64,000 nucleotides of DNA from positions 2,728,001-2,792,000 of the forward strand of contig NC_015172.1 of assembly GCF_000190635.1 (NCBI RefSeq). Reading direction: 5' to 3'. The notes below the pieces were generated by a model. That model did no database searches. It saw only the letters and a program-made list of their open reading frames with translations, and was not told the origin of the DNA. Made by a program: the position numbers and the translations under genes. Positions 1-9,350 of the stretch are shown piece after piece; within the stretch, counting starts at the first letter, position 1, and every line of letters starts with the position of its first letter. This DNA comes from Syntrophobotulus glycolicus DSM 8271 (GTDB taxonomy: Bacteria > Bacillota > Desulfitobacteriia > Desulfitobacteriales > Syntrophobotulaceae).

Positions 1-559
1 GCTGTTAAACGAATTGCATCAAATTCCTCATGTTGAAATCAAACGGCTTGGCACCAGAGTCCCCGTAACCCTGCCGGCGAGAATCACAGACCACTTGGTC
101 AACATACTGGCAAAGTATCCACCCTTATATCTGAATACTCAGTTCAACCATCCAATAGAGGTAACTTTGGAGGCTAAACAAGCCGTTGACCGGTTGATCT
201 CGGCGGGAGTCATTCTGGGTAATCAGGCTGTTCTCCTCAAAGGAATCAACAACCATCCCAATATCATGAAAAAGCTCAATCAGGAGCTTTTGAAAATAAG
301 GGTCCGTCCCTATTACATTTTTCATGCCAAAAATATTAAAGGAACAAAGCATTTCATTCCCTCTATTCAGGAGGGGCTTGCCGTGATGGAGCATCTCCGC
401 GGCTATACTTCAGGATTAGCCGTTCCTACTTATATTATCAATGCTCCCAAAGGCGGAGGGAAGATACCCCTTCTGCCCCAGTATCTCCTGTCCCTCAATG
501 AAAATAAAGCGGTTTTCCGTTCCTGGGAAGGCAATGTCGTGCATTATGAGACTCCATAA
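1..559 (+). CDS. KamA-family radical SAM aminomutase, C-terminal part
   Basis: The gene is cut by the left window edge; about 185 C-terminal residues are visible. Motifs typical of the lysine 2,3-aminomutase family are present: RLGTRVPVTLP, NTQFNHPIEVT, LGNQAVLLKGIN, IRVRPYYIFHAK, a GLAVMEHLRGYTSGLAVPT stretch and APKGGGKIPLLP. The CxxxCxxC cluster motif would lie upstream, outside the window. The protein stops at WEGNVVHYETP, so it lacks the Cys-rich C-terminal tail of clostridial lysine 2,3-aminomutase. It could be a lysine or glutamate 2,3-aminomutase or an uncharacterised KamA-like enzyme. Its 3' end overlaps the convergent next gene by 16 bp. Confidence 0.85.
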   Translation, partial: LLNELHQIPHVEIKRLGTRVPVTLPARITDHLVNILAKYPPLYLNTQFNHPIEVTLEAKQAVDRLISAGVILGNQAVLLKGINNHPNIMKKLNQELLKIRVRPYYIFHAKNIKGTKHFIPSIQEGLAVMEHLRGYTSGLAVPTYIINAPKGGGKIPLLPQYLLSLNENKAVFRSWEGNVVHYETP

Positions 560-1482
560 TTTTTGCCTTGCCAGCTGTCCCGATTTTCAAGTTCTTTTTC
601 GATCGCATTAATGACCTCCCATTTTTTCCTGGTCCACTGAGGTGCAATGACCTGTCCCAGTGGGCCATCTCCCATTAATCGGTGTATGATAACGGCCGGA
701 GGGAGGATTTCCACAATATCAGCGATCAGCTCAATATACTCCTCTAAGGTCATTAATTTGAATTCTTTTCGTTCAAAGAGCCCGGCAAGAGCCGTCCCTT
801 TTAATACGTGCAAGGAATGGAGCTTTATTCCCTGAATATCCAATTTGCTCATTTCTCTTGCCGTTGCCAGCATCTGGCTGCGGTCCTCACAGGGAAGCCC
901 TAAAATCACATGCACACAAACCCTGATGCCCCGTGCTCTCAGCTTGTGGAAAGCTTCCAGAAAACAGGCATAGTCATGTCCCCGGTTAAGCCAGGCCAAG
1001 GTGGAATCATGTATCGACTGCAGGCCCAGTTCTATCCATAAATAAGTTTTCCGGTTGATTTTTTCAAGAACATGGAGTACTTCTTCATTGATGCAGTCCG
1101 GTCTTGTGGAGACCGCTAACCCTACAACATCCTTTAGCGCCAAAGCCTCGTCATAAAGCTTTTGCAAATCATCGGGGTCGGCATATGTGCCTGTAAATGA
1201 CTGAAAGTAGGCTATATATTTTGCTTTCGGCCATTTTTTTTTGGTCCTCTCTCTGACTTCACCGAACTGTTCGGCAAGCGTCAATGCCCTGTCTCCGGCA
1301 AAATCGCCCGAACCTTTGGTACTGCAGAATATACAGCCATGTGTGCTCAGGCTCCCATCCCTGTTCGGACAGGTAAATCCTCCGTCGAAGGCTACCTTGA
1401 TGACCTTTTCACCAAAGACCTGACGCAGGTGGTGATTAAACCCATGATATCTTTTCTTGTCCCATCTTCTACATTCAGTCAT
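544..1482 (-). CDS. TIGR01212-type radical SAM protein (YhcC/YtqA-like)
   Basis: 312 aa. The N-terminal CPNRDG...GCIFCS region gives the spaced cysteine triad of this radical SAM family, followed by AYFQSFTGTYAD, VSTRPDCI and LGLQSIHD segments that match the TIGR01212 elongator-protein-3-like fold. It should bind a [4Fe-4S] cluster and SAM; the substrate of the family is not established to my knowledge. The ATG start (MTECRRWDKKRYHGFN) fits the usual N-terminus. It converges on the KamA-like gene with a short overlap, so it is a separate transcription unit. Confidence 0.85.
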   Translation of the reverse strand: MTECRRWDKKRYHGFNHHLRQVFGEKVIKVAFDGGFTCPNRDGSLSTHGCIFCSTKGSGDFAGDRALTLAEQFGEVRERTKKKWPKAKYIAYFQSFTGTYADPDDLQKLYDEALALKDVVGLAVSTRPDCINEEVLHVLEKINRKTYLWIELGLQSIHDSTLAWLNRGHDYACFLEAFHKLRARGIRVCVHVILGLPCEDRSQMLATAREMSKLDIQGIKLHSLHVLKGTALAGLFERKEFKLMTLEEYIELIADIVEILPPAVIIHRLMGDGPLGQVIAPQWTRKKWEVINAIEKELENRDSWQGKNYGVS

Positions 1483-1650
1483 AGCTGCTCCCTTTGCTCT
1501 TTGGGGGACTTTTCATTTTTCTTTGCCCGCAAAAACGATGATTTATTCATCCAAAAGATAAATATTCCCCTGATAAATTACGATAAATTATTATCGGATT
1601 TATTTTTTATTATAGCAGGAAAAAATTTTTTTGATAAATGGTGAACATTT

Positions 1651-3873
1651 ATGATCATAAACACACAGGACAGTCTTAAATTTCTGGTGGAAAATACAAA
1701 TGATGCTTATATTCTGTTCCAAACGATTGGAAGAGAAGACCGGACCATTGATTTAACGATAGTGGAAATCAGTGCGTCATTTGAAAAGATTGCCGGATAT
1801 CAGAGAGAGGAGCTTCTCCATAAAGACCTTAAAGAGCTCTTTCCGGACTCCCGCTCTGATCATCCGGACTGGGCTGAAGTATTAAAAAATACTGTCTTAC
1901 ATCATCAGCTCCTGTCTTTTGAATATTTCTCCAATCTAAATGAAACGTACTATTCTGTCATCATCATTCCCTTCACCTCAAAGCAACGGCTGGTTTATTT
2001 CCTTGATATCACTCAGACCAAAAGAAATGAATCGAAAATAACTCAAAAAAATCATGAGCTGATTCAATTGAAAAAAGAGAAAAAAGAAATTGAACTGAGT
2101 GAAAAGCGTTACAAAACTCTTGTGAACAACCTGGGGGACATCATTTACACCTGCAATCTGCGGGGGATGATTACCATGGTCAACAAAATGTTTTGCCAAT
2201 TAACAGGGAAAACCGAAAAAAAGATTCTCGGGACAAGGATAACCGATTATTTCAACCCTGAAAATACGGCAATTGCTTGGGACAGGGCAATTGCCGAGCT
2301 TATGCTGACCGGAGAGCCCGCTCATCTGGAATATCAATATTTCTTACCGGACGGGAGCTCCCGTTTTTACTACGCTACATTATCACCAATATCTGATTTG
2401 AATAAGAAGATCGTTGGTTTTATCGGTTCAAATCATGATATTACAAGTCTGAAAATCAACGAACAGAAAATGATTTCCCTGGCCTATCACGATTCTTTGA
2501 CCAAACTGCCCAACAAGACTTTGTTTTTAGACAGACTAAGAACAGCGATCTCTATCGCCGAGAGAAACAAAGTCAAAATAGGAGTTGCTTTTGTTGACCT
2601 GGATAATTTCAAAGAACTAAATGCTGTTTATGGTCATGATCACGGGGACAAACTGCTTTTTGAAGTAGCCCAAAAGCTGGTTTCCTGTGTGCGCAGTTAT
2701 GATACCGTTGCCCGGTTCGGCGAAGATAAGTTCCTGGTATTGTTTCAACATCTCATCCATGTCAATGAGCTGTTTACCGTATTTGAACGAATCAGGCTGG
2801 CCCTTTTTACCCCGTTTTCCATTGGCCGGCACTCCATCAGCCTTACGGCGAGCATTGGCATCGGAATTTATCCTGATGATGGTGTTGATGCCAATGAAAT
2901 CATCTTAAATGCCAATACCGCAATGGACAAAGCAAAAAAAATGGGCAAAAACTGCTACTATTTCTATAATGATCAATTCAAAGAGGCGCTTAACCGGCAA
3001 AATATGCTGCGGACGATGCTGATCAGCGCGATGAATAACCAGGAATTTTTATTATACTATCAGCCGCAATATGAAATTCCCACCAGAAGGCTGCGAGGAT
3101 TTGAGGCCTTGCTCAGGTGGAATAACCCCGCGTTTGGCTTGATCCTGCCGGTAGAGTTTATCAAGATCGCCGAAGAAACCAAGCAAATCATTCCGCTGGG
3201 AAAATGGGTGATCAAAAACGCGTGTGAAGTCTGTAAAATGATTAATGACAAATATGGATTGAACCTGATTGTTTCCGTGAATATCTCTCTTGTCCAGCTC
3301 CAGGAAAAAGATTTTTTCGATACGATCATGGAAACCGTCAAACATTCGGGGATAAAACCGTCAAATTTAGAACTGGACATAAAAGAAAATGTGATTATGG
3401 AAAACTTTGACTATATGGTCTCCGTATTAAAAAAATTAAAAAAGGCCGGGATCAGAATCGCACTTGATGATTTCGGCTTGAGCAACCTCTCTTTGAGCCA
3501 ATTGAAGAGACTGCCCTTAGATATGGTCAAACTGGACAAAGAATTGCTCAATTATATTGAATATCCCAATTCCCAGGGAGCGTTGACTGATTCCATCATT
3601 GACTTGATTCATCATCTGGATATTGAAATGCTGGCTGAAGGAGTGGAGAATAAAGAGCAGGTGGATTATCTGCTTAAGGGAAACTGTGACAATATTCAAG
3701 GATTCTTTTTCGCCGAACCTGTGGCCAGAGAAAAAATCGAAGAGATCATTGAAAAAGGTGTTTCTGAGAATGAAGCGCAAAGCAGAATGATTCAAAAAAT
3801 CGGTCTGACTTATGAAGAATTATTTAAACAACCCGCAAGATATCTCGGCAAAAATTGGGATATCCGACAATAA
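1651..3873 (+). CDS. PAS-PAS-GGDEF-EAL cyclic di-GMP signalling protein
   Basis: 740 aa with no clear membrane segment. Two PAS-like sensor domains (about 1-120 and 150-265) precede a GGDEF domain (about 270-435) and an EAL domain (about 455-705). The GGDEF signature is degenerate (RFGEDKF instead of GGDEF), so cyclase activity is doubtful. The EAL domain keeps EALLRW, an Asn in VNIS, an E-rich ELDIKEN, DDFG, KLDK and AEGVEN, so c-di-GMP phosphodiesterase activity is likely, with the GGDEF domain perhaps sensing GTP. Start chosen at the ATG after a run of AT-rich promoter-like DNA. It ends just before a bidirectional terminator. Confidence 0.9.
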   Translation: MIINTQDSLKFLVENTNDAYILFQTIGREDRTIDLTIVEISASFEKIAGYQREELLHKDLKELFPDSRSDHPDWAEVLKNTVLHHQLLSFEYFSNLNETYYSVIIIPFTSKQRLVYFLDITQTKRNESKITQKNHELIQLKKEKKEIELSEKRYKTLVNNLGDIIYTCNLRGMITMVNKMFCQLTGKTEKKILGTRITDYFNPENTAIAWDRAIAELMLTGEPAHLEYQYFLPDGSSRFYYATLSPISDLNKKIVGFIGSNHDITSLKINEQKMISLAYHDSLTKLPNKTLFLDRLRTAISIAERNKVKIGVAFVDLDNFKELNAVYGHDHGDKLLFEVAQKLVSCVRSYDTVARFGEDKFLVLFQHLIHVNELFTVFERIRLALFTPFSIGRHSISLTASIGIGIYPDDGVDANEIILNANTAMDKAKKMGKNCYYFYNDQFKEALNRQNMLRTMLISAMNNQEFLLYYQPQYEIPTRRLRGFEALLRWNNPAFGLILPVEFIKIAEETKQIIPLGKWVIKNACEVCKMINDKYGLNLIVSVNISLVQLQEKDFFDTIMETVKHSGIKPSNLELDIKENVIMENFDYMVSVLKKLKKAGIRIALDDFGLSNLSLSQLKRLPLDMVKLDKELLNYIEYPNSQGALTDSIIDLIHHLDIEMLAEGVENKEQVDYLLKGNCDNIQGFFFAEPVAREKIEEIIEKGVSENEAQSRMIQKIGLTYEELFKQPARYLGKNWDIRQ

Positions 3874-3896
3874 GCCGTTATCCAAGCAGACATGAA

Positions 3897-3927
3897 AAAC
3901 CGTTCCGGTTGATTTTCGGAACGGTTT
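3897..3927. terminator. Bidirectional terminator between the GGDEF-EAL gene and amt
   Basis: A perfect 10-bp inverted repeat, AAACCGTTCC and GGAACGGTTT, separated by 11 nt, lies between two convergent genes. It has flanking A and T tracts on either side, as expected for a terminator used from both strands. Confidence 0.8.
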
Positions 3928-3976
3928 GTTCATTTTACGATCTGTTTTTATTTTTCTTCCATGATCAAGCAGCCGA

Positions 3977-5230
3977 TTAAAGATTGCTGAATGAAGTGCT
4001 CAGCCCATCGATGTCAGAATAAGCGCTTTCTCCATGCTGCGTGCTGTCAAGACCTGTTTCTTGTTCAATATTTGAAGCGGCAAGGGGGGTAAAGATTCCA
4101 ACCACTTTGAGGATGATGAAAGTTGCGACTGCTGCGTATGCGTAGGTTGCCAAAGTTGCAATGAGCTGAATTTTTACCTGTTCGAAGTTTCCGGAGTAAA
4201 ACAGTCCTTCGTTGGCAACCAGCGGATTTACTGCCGCTGTACAGAAGATCCCTGTCATCAAGGCTCCGATGGTTCCGCCGATACCGTGAATACCAAAGAC
4301 ATCCAGTGCGTCATCATAGCCAAGCTTTTCCTTGAGGACAGCAACCGAGAAGTAGCATACTACACCGACGATCAGTCCCAGCACAATCGAGGCCAGAGGT
4401 GTGATGAAGGCGCAAGCCGGAGTAATACCCACCAAACCTGCTACCGCCCCGGAGATTGCACCGAGCATTGTCGCTTTACCATGATGCAGCTTTTCCGAGA
4501 TCATCCAGCCGAGAAGTCCCATGCAGGCGGCGATATGGGTGTTGGCAAAAGCCAATGCTGCAGTCCCATCCGCTGCGAGCTCACTTCCGGCATTGAATCC
4601 GAACCAACCGATCCAGAGCAGGGCCCCGCCAAGAACGACGTAAGGAATGTTATGGGGGATAGTGGGATCGTTGGCTTTATTGTAGCGTTTGCCAATGACA
4701 ATTGCCGCCACAAGTCCCGAAATCCCTGAACTGATATGAACTACAGTCCCTCCGGCAAAGTCAAGGGCACCCAGGCTTCCCAGCCATCCTCCGCCCCAGA
4801 CCCAGTGAGCGACAGGCGCATAAACCACTAAGCTCCACAGGGCGAGAATTCCCACATAAGCCGGGAAACGCAGTCTTTCAGCAGTGGCCCCTGTGGCCAG
4901 CGCCGGAGTCAGAATGGCAAACATCAACTGAAAAGCTACAAATAAAATGTGAGGGATTGTCATTTCACCTTTCGGATCCAGTCCGACATCCTTAAGTCCC
5001 AGGTAATCAAGTCCACCGATAAGTCCGTTTATATCCGTACCAAAAGCTATTGTGTAACCGATAACCACCCAGAGAATTGTTACAATTCCAAGTCCGGCAA
5101 TACTTTGCATCATTATGGACAGAACATGGCGTTTTTTTACAAGTCCTCCGTAAAAGAATGCTAATCCGGGAATCATGATAAAAACAAGTGCGGCGCTAAT
5201 GAGCATAAAAGCGGTATCCCCATTATTCAT
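3977..5230 (-). CDS. amt: Amt-family ammonium transporter
   Basis: 417 aa, about 11 membrane helices. The family signature DFAGGTVVHISSG with the first pore histidine and the later GIHGIGGTIGA with the second pore histidine are both present, as are FFYGGLVKK and WIGWFGFNAGS. It conducts ammonium/ammonia across the cytoplasmic membrane. No glnB/glnK gene lies next to it in the window, although PII partners are common neighbours. Start is an ATG preceded by GGAGGAG. A strong hairpin with a U tract lies just upstream, and promoter-region motifs are shared with glnN, so nitrogen control is likely. Confidence 0.95.
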   Translation of the reverse strand: MNNGDTAFMLISAALVFIMIPGLAFFYGGLVKKRHVLSIMMQSIAGLGIVTILWVVIGYTIAFGTDINGLIGGLDYLGLKDVGLDPKGEMTIPHILFVAFQLMFAILTPALATGATAERLRFPAYVGILALWSLVVYAPVAHWVWGGGWLGSLGALDFAGGTVVHISSGISGLVAAIVIGKRYNKANDPTIPHNIPYVVLGGALLWIGWFGFNAGSELAADGTAALAFANTHIAACMGLLGWMISEKLHHGKATMLGAISGAVAGLVGITPACAFITPLASIVLGLIVGVVCYFSVAVLKEKLGYDDALDVFGIHGIGGTIGALMTGIFCTAAVNPLVANEGLFYSGNFEQVKIQLIATLATYAYAAVATFIILKVVGIFTPLAASNIEQETGLDSTQHGESAYSDIDGLSTSFSNL

Positions 5231-5258
5231 TTTTCTCTCCTCCTTTTTTTCTCATGAC

Positions 5259-5297
5259 AAAAAAAAGCCTCAGAAAAGCGTTGCGCTTTCCGAGGCT
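5259..5297 (-). terminator. Intrinsic terminator or attenuator 30 nt upstream of amt
   Basis: On the minus strand a long stem (AGCCTCGGAAAGCG against CGCTTTTCTGAGGCT, one bulged base, loop CAA) is followed by eight T. It lies 133 bp after the end of the MEMO-AMMECR1 gene and directly before the amt ribosome binding site. It may simply end the upstream gene, but if the amt promoter lies in 5300-5430 it would be a transcription attenuator in the amt leader. Confidence 0.75.
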
Positions 5298-5382
5298 CCG
5301 TTGCCAATGTTTTAAGAATTTATCTTGTGATATTACTATATTACCCCTTTGGGTTTCTGTAAAGTGGTTTTCTAAATAAATA

Positions 5383-5426
5383 TTGTATACACAAGCTTTT
5401 TATCTTTTGTAATACAGTATACATTG
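5383..5426 (-). promoter_or_regulatory. Repeated GTATAC motifs upstream of amt
   Basis: Two GTATAC-centred motifs, TTGTATACACAA and CAGTATACATTG, lie 30 nt apart upstream of amt. The 10-mer GTATACATTG recurs exactly at 6943-6952 in front of glnN. A shared nitrogen-regulatory operator is a reasonable inference. They do not fit the GlnR/TnrA consensus TGTNAN7TNACA. Confidence 0.4.
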
Positions 5427-5429
5427 TTT

Positions 5430-6692
5430 TTACTCATGAAACCTTTCCACTTCAAATCTCCAAAGCTCGACCTCTTCTTCCGGCCAAATGCCTGCCTTCT
5501 GCCTGACTATACGGATTTGTTCCTCCACCGTTTCGATCCCTTCCAGACGCGGCAGCAATAGCCCCACTTTTCCTCCGCAGCGGATGATGACACCATAAAG
5601 CTGAGGATCAAGCTCTTCCGACCCTGTAATTTTTTGCGGGTCACTCAGTACATCTACCGATATCCGGAGCAGTTTCAGTTCATCGGGCTGCACAGGCCAG
5701 AAGCGAGGGTCCTGGGTCCCTGCCGCTATGGCATTATGCCTGATCTCCGCAGCCAGATTTTCACGGGCCGGCTGAACAGTTCCTATGCAGCCTCTGAGTT
5801 CACCATCCTTTTTCAACGTGACAAAACAGGCTTTTTTTTCTTTTAATAAAGGATCACCCGGAATATGCAGCTTATCAAAAGCCTGCGCGTGAAGATGGTG
5901 CTCCAGACATTCCCGGGCATAGCCGGCAATAGGTGCGGAACGATAAATTTCAGCCGTGAGATAGCCCACCCCAAAAGGACCTTCATAAGACAGGACCTTG
6001 GGAGAACCTTCCCGGGCGCCCAAAGCAAATAGAAGAGAGTGATACCCGCACTGCCCGGCCGCTTCCAGCATGTCTTGCGGAATACCTCTGATGATGGCCG
6101 TATCCTTCTGTATCCCTTTCACAATGATACTGTCAAATTTAGGACCGTCAGGGTGAAAACCGTAAGGACCATCTTCCTTCAGCCGGTGGGACAGATCCCC
6201 GCTGGCTAAAATCGCGCACCTGGTTTCACTGCCGCTGAAAATCTCCCCTGCCAATCTGCCCAATTCCTCTGCTTGCCGCAAGGGCATTCCAAAAACAATA
6301 ACCTTCCCTTGCCAACCGGCTTTCTTGAGAAAATACAAGGGAACAAGGGCGGCATGATCAAGCTCGGCTTTTACAGGCTGAAGGCTGCTTATTCCTTCCT
6401 GCGCCGATGCCAGCAGCATCCCGTCCACTTCAAATTCCAGTTTGACATTTCCCGCGCCAAAGCTCCCAAAGTCTCCTTTTACCGTTTCTCCTTCCAGATA
6501 AGATAATCCCTGCCGGCTTAAAGGAGCATGGGGAGATACCAGAACAACAGATTCTACTTTCAAATCAACCAGGGTCTCAGCAATTTTTTGATAAGACTCT
6601 ATTGTCGCCTGACAAGCCCTTTCCTCTCCCTTTCCGATCTCGGCAACAATCAGCGGAGGATGGGGGACAAAACCAACATAAACAAGACTCAT
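5430..6692 (-). CDS. MEMO/LigB-like plus AMMECR1 fusion (AmmeMemoRadiSam system A+B)
   Basis: 420 aa fusion. Residues about 1-250 are a MEMO/class III extradiol dioxygenase-like (LigB) domain (GFVPHPPLIV, VLVSPHAPL, ILASGDLSHRL). Residues about 255-420 are an AMMECR1 domain (LRGCIGTVQPA, DPRFWPVQPDEL, ISVDVLSDP). The family normally accompanies a radical SAM protein, together called AmmeMemoRadiSam; that third member is not in the window. The biochemical role is not established. Start at the ATG MSLVYVGFVPHPP, preceded by GGAGGG. It lies upstream of amt on the same strand, with a terminator between. Confidence 0.88.
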   Translation of the reverse strand: MSLVYVGFVPHPPLIVAEIGKGEERACQATIESYQKIAETLVDLKVESVVLVSPHAPLSRQGLSYLEGETVKGDFGSFGAGNVKLEFEVDGMLLASAQEGISSLQPVKAELDHAALVPLYFLKKAGWQGKVIVFGMPLRQAEELGRLAGEIFSGSETRCAILASGDLSHRLKEDGPYGFHPDGPKFDSIIVKGIQKDTAIIRGIPQDMLEAAGQCGYHSLLFALGAREGSPKVLSYEGPFGVGYLTAEIYRSAPIAGYARECLEHHLHAQAFDKLHIPGDPLLKEKKACFVTLKKDGELRGCIGTVQPARENLAAEIRHNAIAAGTQDPRFWPVQPDELKLLRISVDVLSDPQKITGSEELDPQLYGVIIRCGGKVGLLLPRLEGIETVEEQIRIVRQKAGIWPEEEVELWRFEVERFHE

Positions 6693-6940
6693 GCGTAATC
6701 CCTCCTAATTAAGACGATAAATCAAAACCGTTTTTTTTCGTGCAAAATACATCTTGTAAAACAAAACCTGTAATTTCAAGAAGGATATTCTAAAAACCAC
6801 GGCAGATATTAATTCATTTTCTTTTTTTCCAATGCTTTTCCTTCTTTATTTATTAAACCGGCAAAAAAAATTAAATCATCCAGTGAAAAGTATTCCATTC
6901 CCGCCAAAAACAAAGAATGTTTTTTCTATCTTTTACTATC

Positions 6941-7002
6941 CTGTATACATTGCAAAACTACTTGTATCCTATATTAAAGTATGTTAAGTTTTTAAATATA
7001 AT
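6941..7002 (+). promoter_or_regulatory. Promoter region of glnN with GTATACATTG motif
   Basis: TTAAAG at 6974-6979 and TATAAT at 6997-7002 are 17 bp apart, a plausible sigma-A promoter. CTGTATACATTG at 6941-6952 shares the 10-mer GTATACATTG with the amt upstream region. The rest of the 444-bp gap from 6693 is AT-rich with no other gene that I can support. Confidence 0.45.
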
Positions 7003-7020
7003 AAGCAAGTAAGCAATGAC

Positions 7021-7068
7021 GCTTAACTCGGTGTTTTTAGACCGCCTAGGTGGGTGTTTTTTGCTTTT
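7021..7068 (+). promoter_or_regulatory. Possible attenuator hairpin in the glnN leader
   Basis: In the predicted 5' leader, CGGT...ACCG and an overlapping CCGC/GGTGG hairpin (AGACCGCCTAGGTGGGTG) are followed by TTTTTTGCTTTTTTTGC. The overlapping pairings and the T tracts suggest a weak attenuator. The stem is short, so this is tentative. Confidence 0.3.
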
Positions 7069-7136
7069 TTTGCTTTTTTCCGGATTGTTTTCAACATTAG
7101 ATGCTTTATCTGCAATTTTTAAGGAGGATTTTAGAA

Positions 7137-9227
7137 ATGGAGATCTTTGGTTCAAATGTTTTCAATGATACCGTTATGCGGGCCAGACTGCCCAAAGCTA
7201 CCTACAAAGCCTTGAAAAAAACGATTACCCAAGGTACCGCTCTCGAAGCCAGTGTTGCTGAAACCGTTGCCAGCGCCATGAAGGACTGGGCAATTGAAAA
7301 AGGGGCTACCCATTTTACCCATTGGTTCCATCCGATGACCGGTTTGACCGCGGAAAAACACGACTCCTTTATTTCACCAACCGAGGACGGCAAAGTCATC
7401 ATGGAATTCTCCGGCAAGGAGCTGATCAAGGGGGAACCTGACGCCTCTTCTTTCCCCAGCGGCGGTATCCGCGCAACTTTTGAAGCCAGGGGCTACACAG
7501 TCTGGGATTGCACTTCACCGGCATTTTTAAAAGAAGATAAGAATGGCAGTACCATCTTGTGCATTCCAACCGCCTTCTATTCATATACCGGAGAAACACT
7601 GGACAAAAAGGCTCCTCTTTTAAAATCAATGGAAGCTGTATCCAAACAAGCCTTACGTGTGCTGAAGCTATTTGGGAATACTACGGCGACCAAAGTCATT
7701 TCCACTGTCGGACCGGAACAGGAATACTTCCTGATCGACAGAAATTTCTTTGAACAGAGAATGGATCTGGTTCTGACCGGAAGAACCCTGTTTGGGGCTA
7801 TGCCTCCCAAAGGCCAGGAAATGGAAGACCATTACTTTGGCACGATCAAGGAGCGTATCTCCTCTTTTATGAAAGAATTGAACGAAGAACTATGGAAGCT
7901 GGGGATTCTCGCGAAGACTCAGCACAATGAAGTTGCTCCCGCCCAGTTTGAAATCGCTCCAATTTTTTCGACAACCAATGTTTCCACAGACCATAATCAG
8001 CTGGTCATGGACTGTTTGAGAAAAGTCGCCCTGCGCCATGATCTGGTCTGCCTGCTCCATGAAAAACCATTTGCCGGAGTGAACGGTTCAGGAAAACACA
8101 ATAACTGGTCTTTGGGGACAGATGACGGACAAAACCTGCTTGAGCCGGGAAATAGTCCGCATGGCAACGCTCAATTCCTCACCTTCCTGTGCGCTGTGAT
8201 CGAAGCTGTCGATAACTACGCCGAACTTCTCCGGATCTCTGCCGCCAATCCCGGCAATGACCACAGGCTTGGCGCTAATGAAGCCCCTCCGGCCATTATT
8301 TCCATCTTCCTGGGTGATCAGCTGAACGATGTGATCAACCAGTTGGAAAAAGGCGGCGCTACCAGCTCCAAAGCCGGAGAAATCCTCAAGGTCGGTGTCG
8401 CCACCTTGCCGGAAATTCTCAAAGATACCACCGACCGCAACAGGACCTCTCCTTTTGCGTTCACCGGAAATAAGTTTGAGTTCCGGATGGTTCCCTCCAG
8501 CGCATCTATCGCTTGTCCGAACATGATCCTGAATACCATTGTTGCGGAATCCCTCTCTCAGATTGCCGATAAACTGGAAAAAACCAAGAATTTCAACAAG
8601 GAACTCGCTTCCCTGCTCCAGGATATCATCAAGAAACACAAACAAGTTGTCTTCAACGGCAACAACTATTCTGATGAATGGGTCGTCGAAGCTGAAAAAC
8701 GCGGACTTCCCAATATCCGTTCCATGGTTGAAGCTCTGCCTTATTATATCTCTGAAAAGAGTATCTCCCTGTTTACCAAACATGGTGTGCTGACTGAAGG
8801 GGAACTTCATGCCCGCTATGAAATCCTGCTCGAACAGTATACAAAGGTAATCAATTACGAAGCAAAAACCATGCTGGACATTGCTCAACGTTCCATTTTC
8901 CCTGTTTCTTCCAGATATGCCGCTGAACTGGCCGGCAATATTTTAAGCATCAAAGATGCCCTCGGTACAGCACCTGCCGCTGAAGAAAGCTTGCTGAAGG
9001 AACTGGTTGCGACCAACAATCTTTTCCTGGAAAAAGTTAATGCTTTGGAAAAAGCCATAAACGGTGCTGCCGAGATCGATGATGCTTATAAATTGGGTCT
9101 CTACGCACATGATACGATCTTCGCCGCCATGGCTGAACTGCGGGTTTACGGCGACAAGCTGGAAACTCTGATTGATGCTGCTCAATGGCCCTTCCCAACC
9201 TATGCGGAGATGTTGTTCCTTTTATAA
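7137..9227 (+). CDS. glnN: Type III glutamine synthetase
   Basis: 696 aa, the usual size of GSIII (about 700) rather than GSI (about 450). Diagnostic stretches are [46 protein letters not shown] and [16 protein letters not shown]. It makes glutamine from glutamate, ammonia and ATP in the cytoplasm, and with amt forms the ammonium assimilation set of this region. Start is the ATG at 7137 because AAGGAGG lies 9 nt upstream; an in-frame extension to 7101 has no such site. It ends before a strong bidirectional terminator. Confidence 0.95.
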   Translation: MEIFGSNVFNDTVMRARLPKATYKALKKTITQGTALEASVAETVASAMKDWAIEKGATHFTHWFHPMTGLTAEKHDSFISPTEDGKVIMEFSGKELIKGEPDASSFPSGGIRATFEARGYTVWDCTSPAFLKEDKNGSTILCIPTAFYSYTGETLDKKAPLLKSMEAVSKQALRVLKLFGNTTATKVISTVGPEQEYFLIDRNFFEQRMDLVLTGRTLFGAMPPKGQEMEDHYFGTIKERISSFMKELNEELWKLGILAKTQHNEVAPAQFEIAPIFSTTNVSTDHNQLVMDCLRKVALRHDLVCLLHEKPFAGVNGSGKHNNWSLGTDDGQNLLEPGNSPHGNAQFLTFLCAVIEAVDNYAELLRISAANPGNDHRLGANEAPPAIISIFLGDQLNDVINQLEKGGATSSKAGEILKVGVATLPEILKDTTDRNRTSPFAFTGNKFEFRMVPSSASIACPNMILNTIVAESLSQIADKLEKTKNFNKELASLLQDIIKKHKQVVFNGNNYSDEWVVEAEKRGLPNIRSMVEALPYYISEKSISLFTKHGVLTEGELHARYEILLEQYTKVINYEAKTMLDIAQRSIFPVSSRYAAELAGNILSIKDALGTAPAAEESLLKELVATNNLFLEKVNALEKAINGAAEIDDAYKLGLYAHDTIFAAMAELRVYGDKLETLIDAAQWPFPTYAEMLFLL

Positions 9228-9253
9228 TTTATTGAAAACAACTGCCAAACCAA

Positions 9254-9295
9254 CAAAAGAGGCATTATCTCCACAAAGGGATAATGCCTCTTTTG
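9254..9295. terminator. Terminator after glnN, probably bidirectional
   Basis: A perfect 16-bp inverted repeat, CAAAAGAGGCATTATC and GATAATGCCTCTTTTG, with a 10-nt loop, sits between the convergent glnN and DUF2179 genes and has A/T tracts in the stem ends. Confidence 0.88.
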
Positions 9296-9350
9296 TTCGG
9301 GACTAAAAGGTTTTTCCTTACCAAACGATCTAACCTGTTTTTCTCAGGTT

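Noticed and set aside
5231-7136. GlnR/TnrA boxes before amt and glnN
   Set aside because: No TGTNA-N7-TNACA match was found; the shared motif is GTATACATTG instead.
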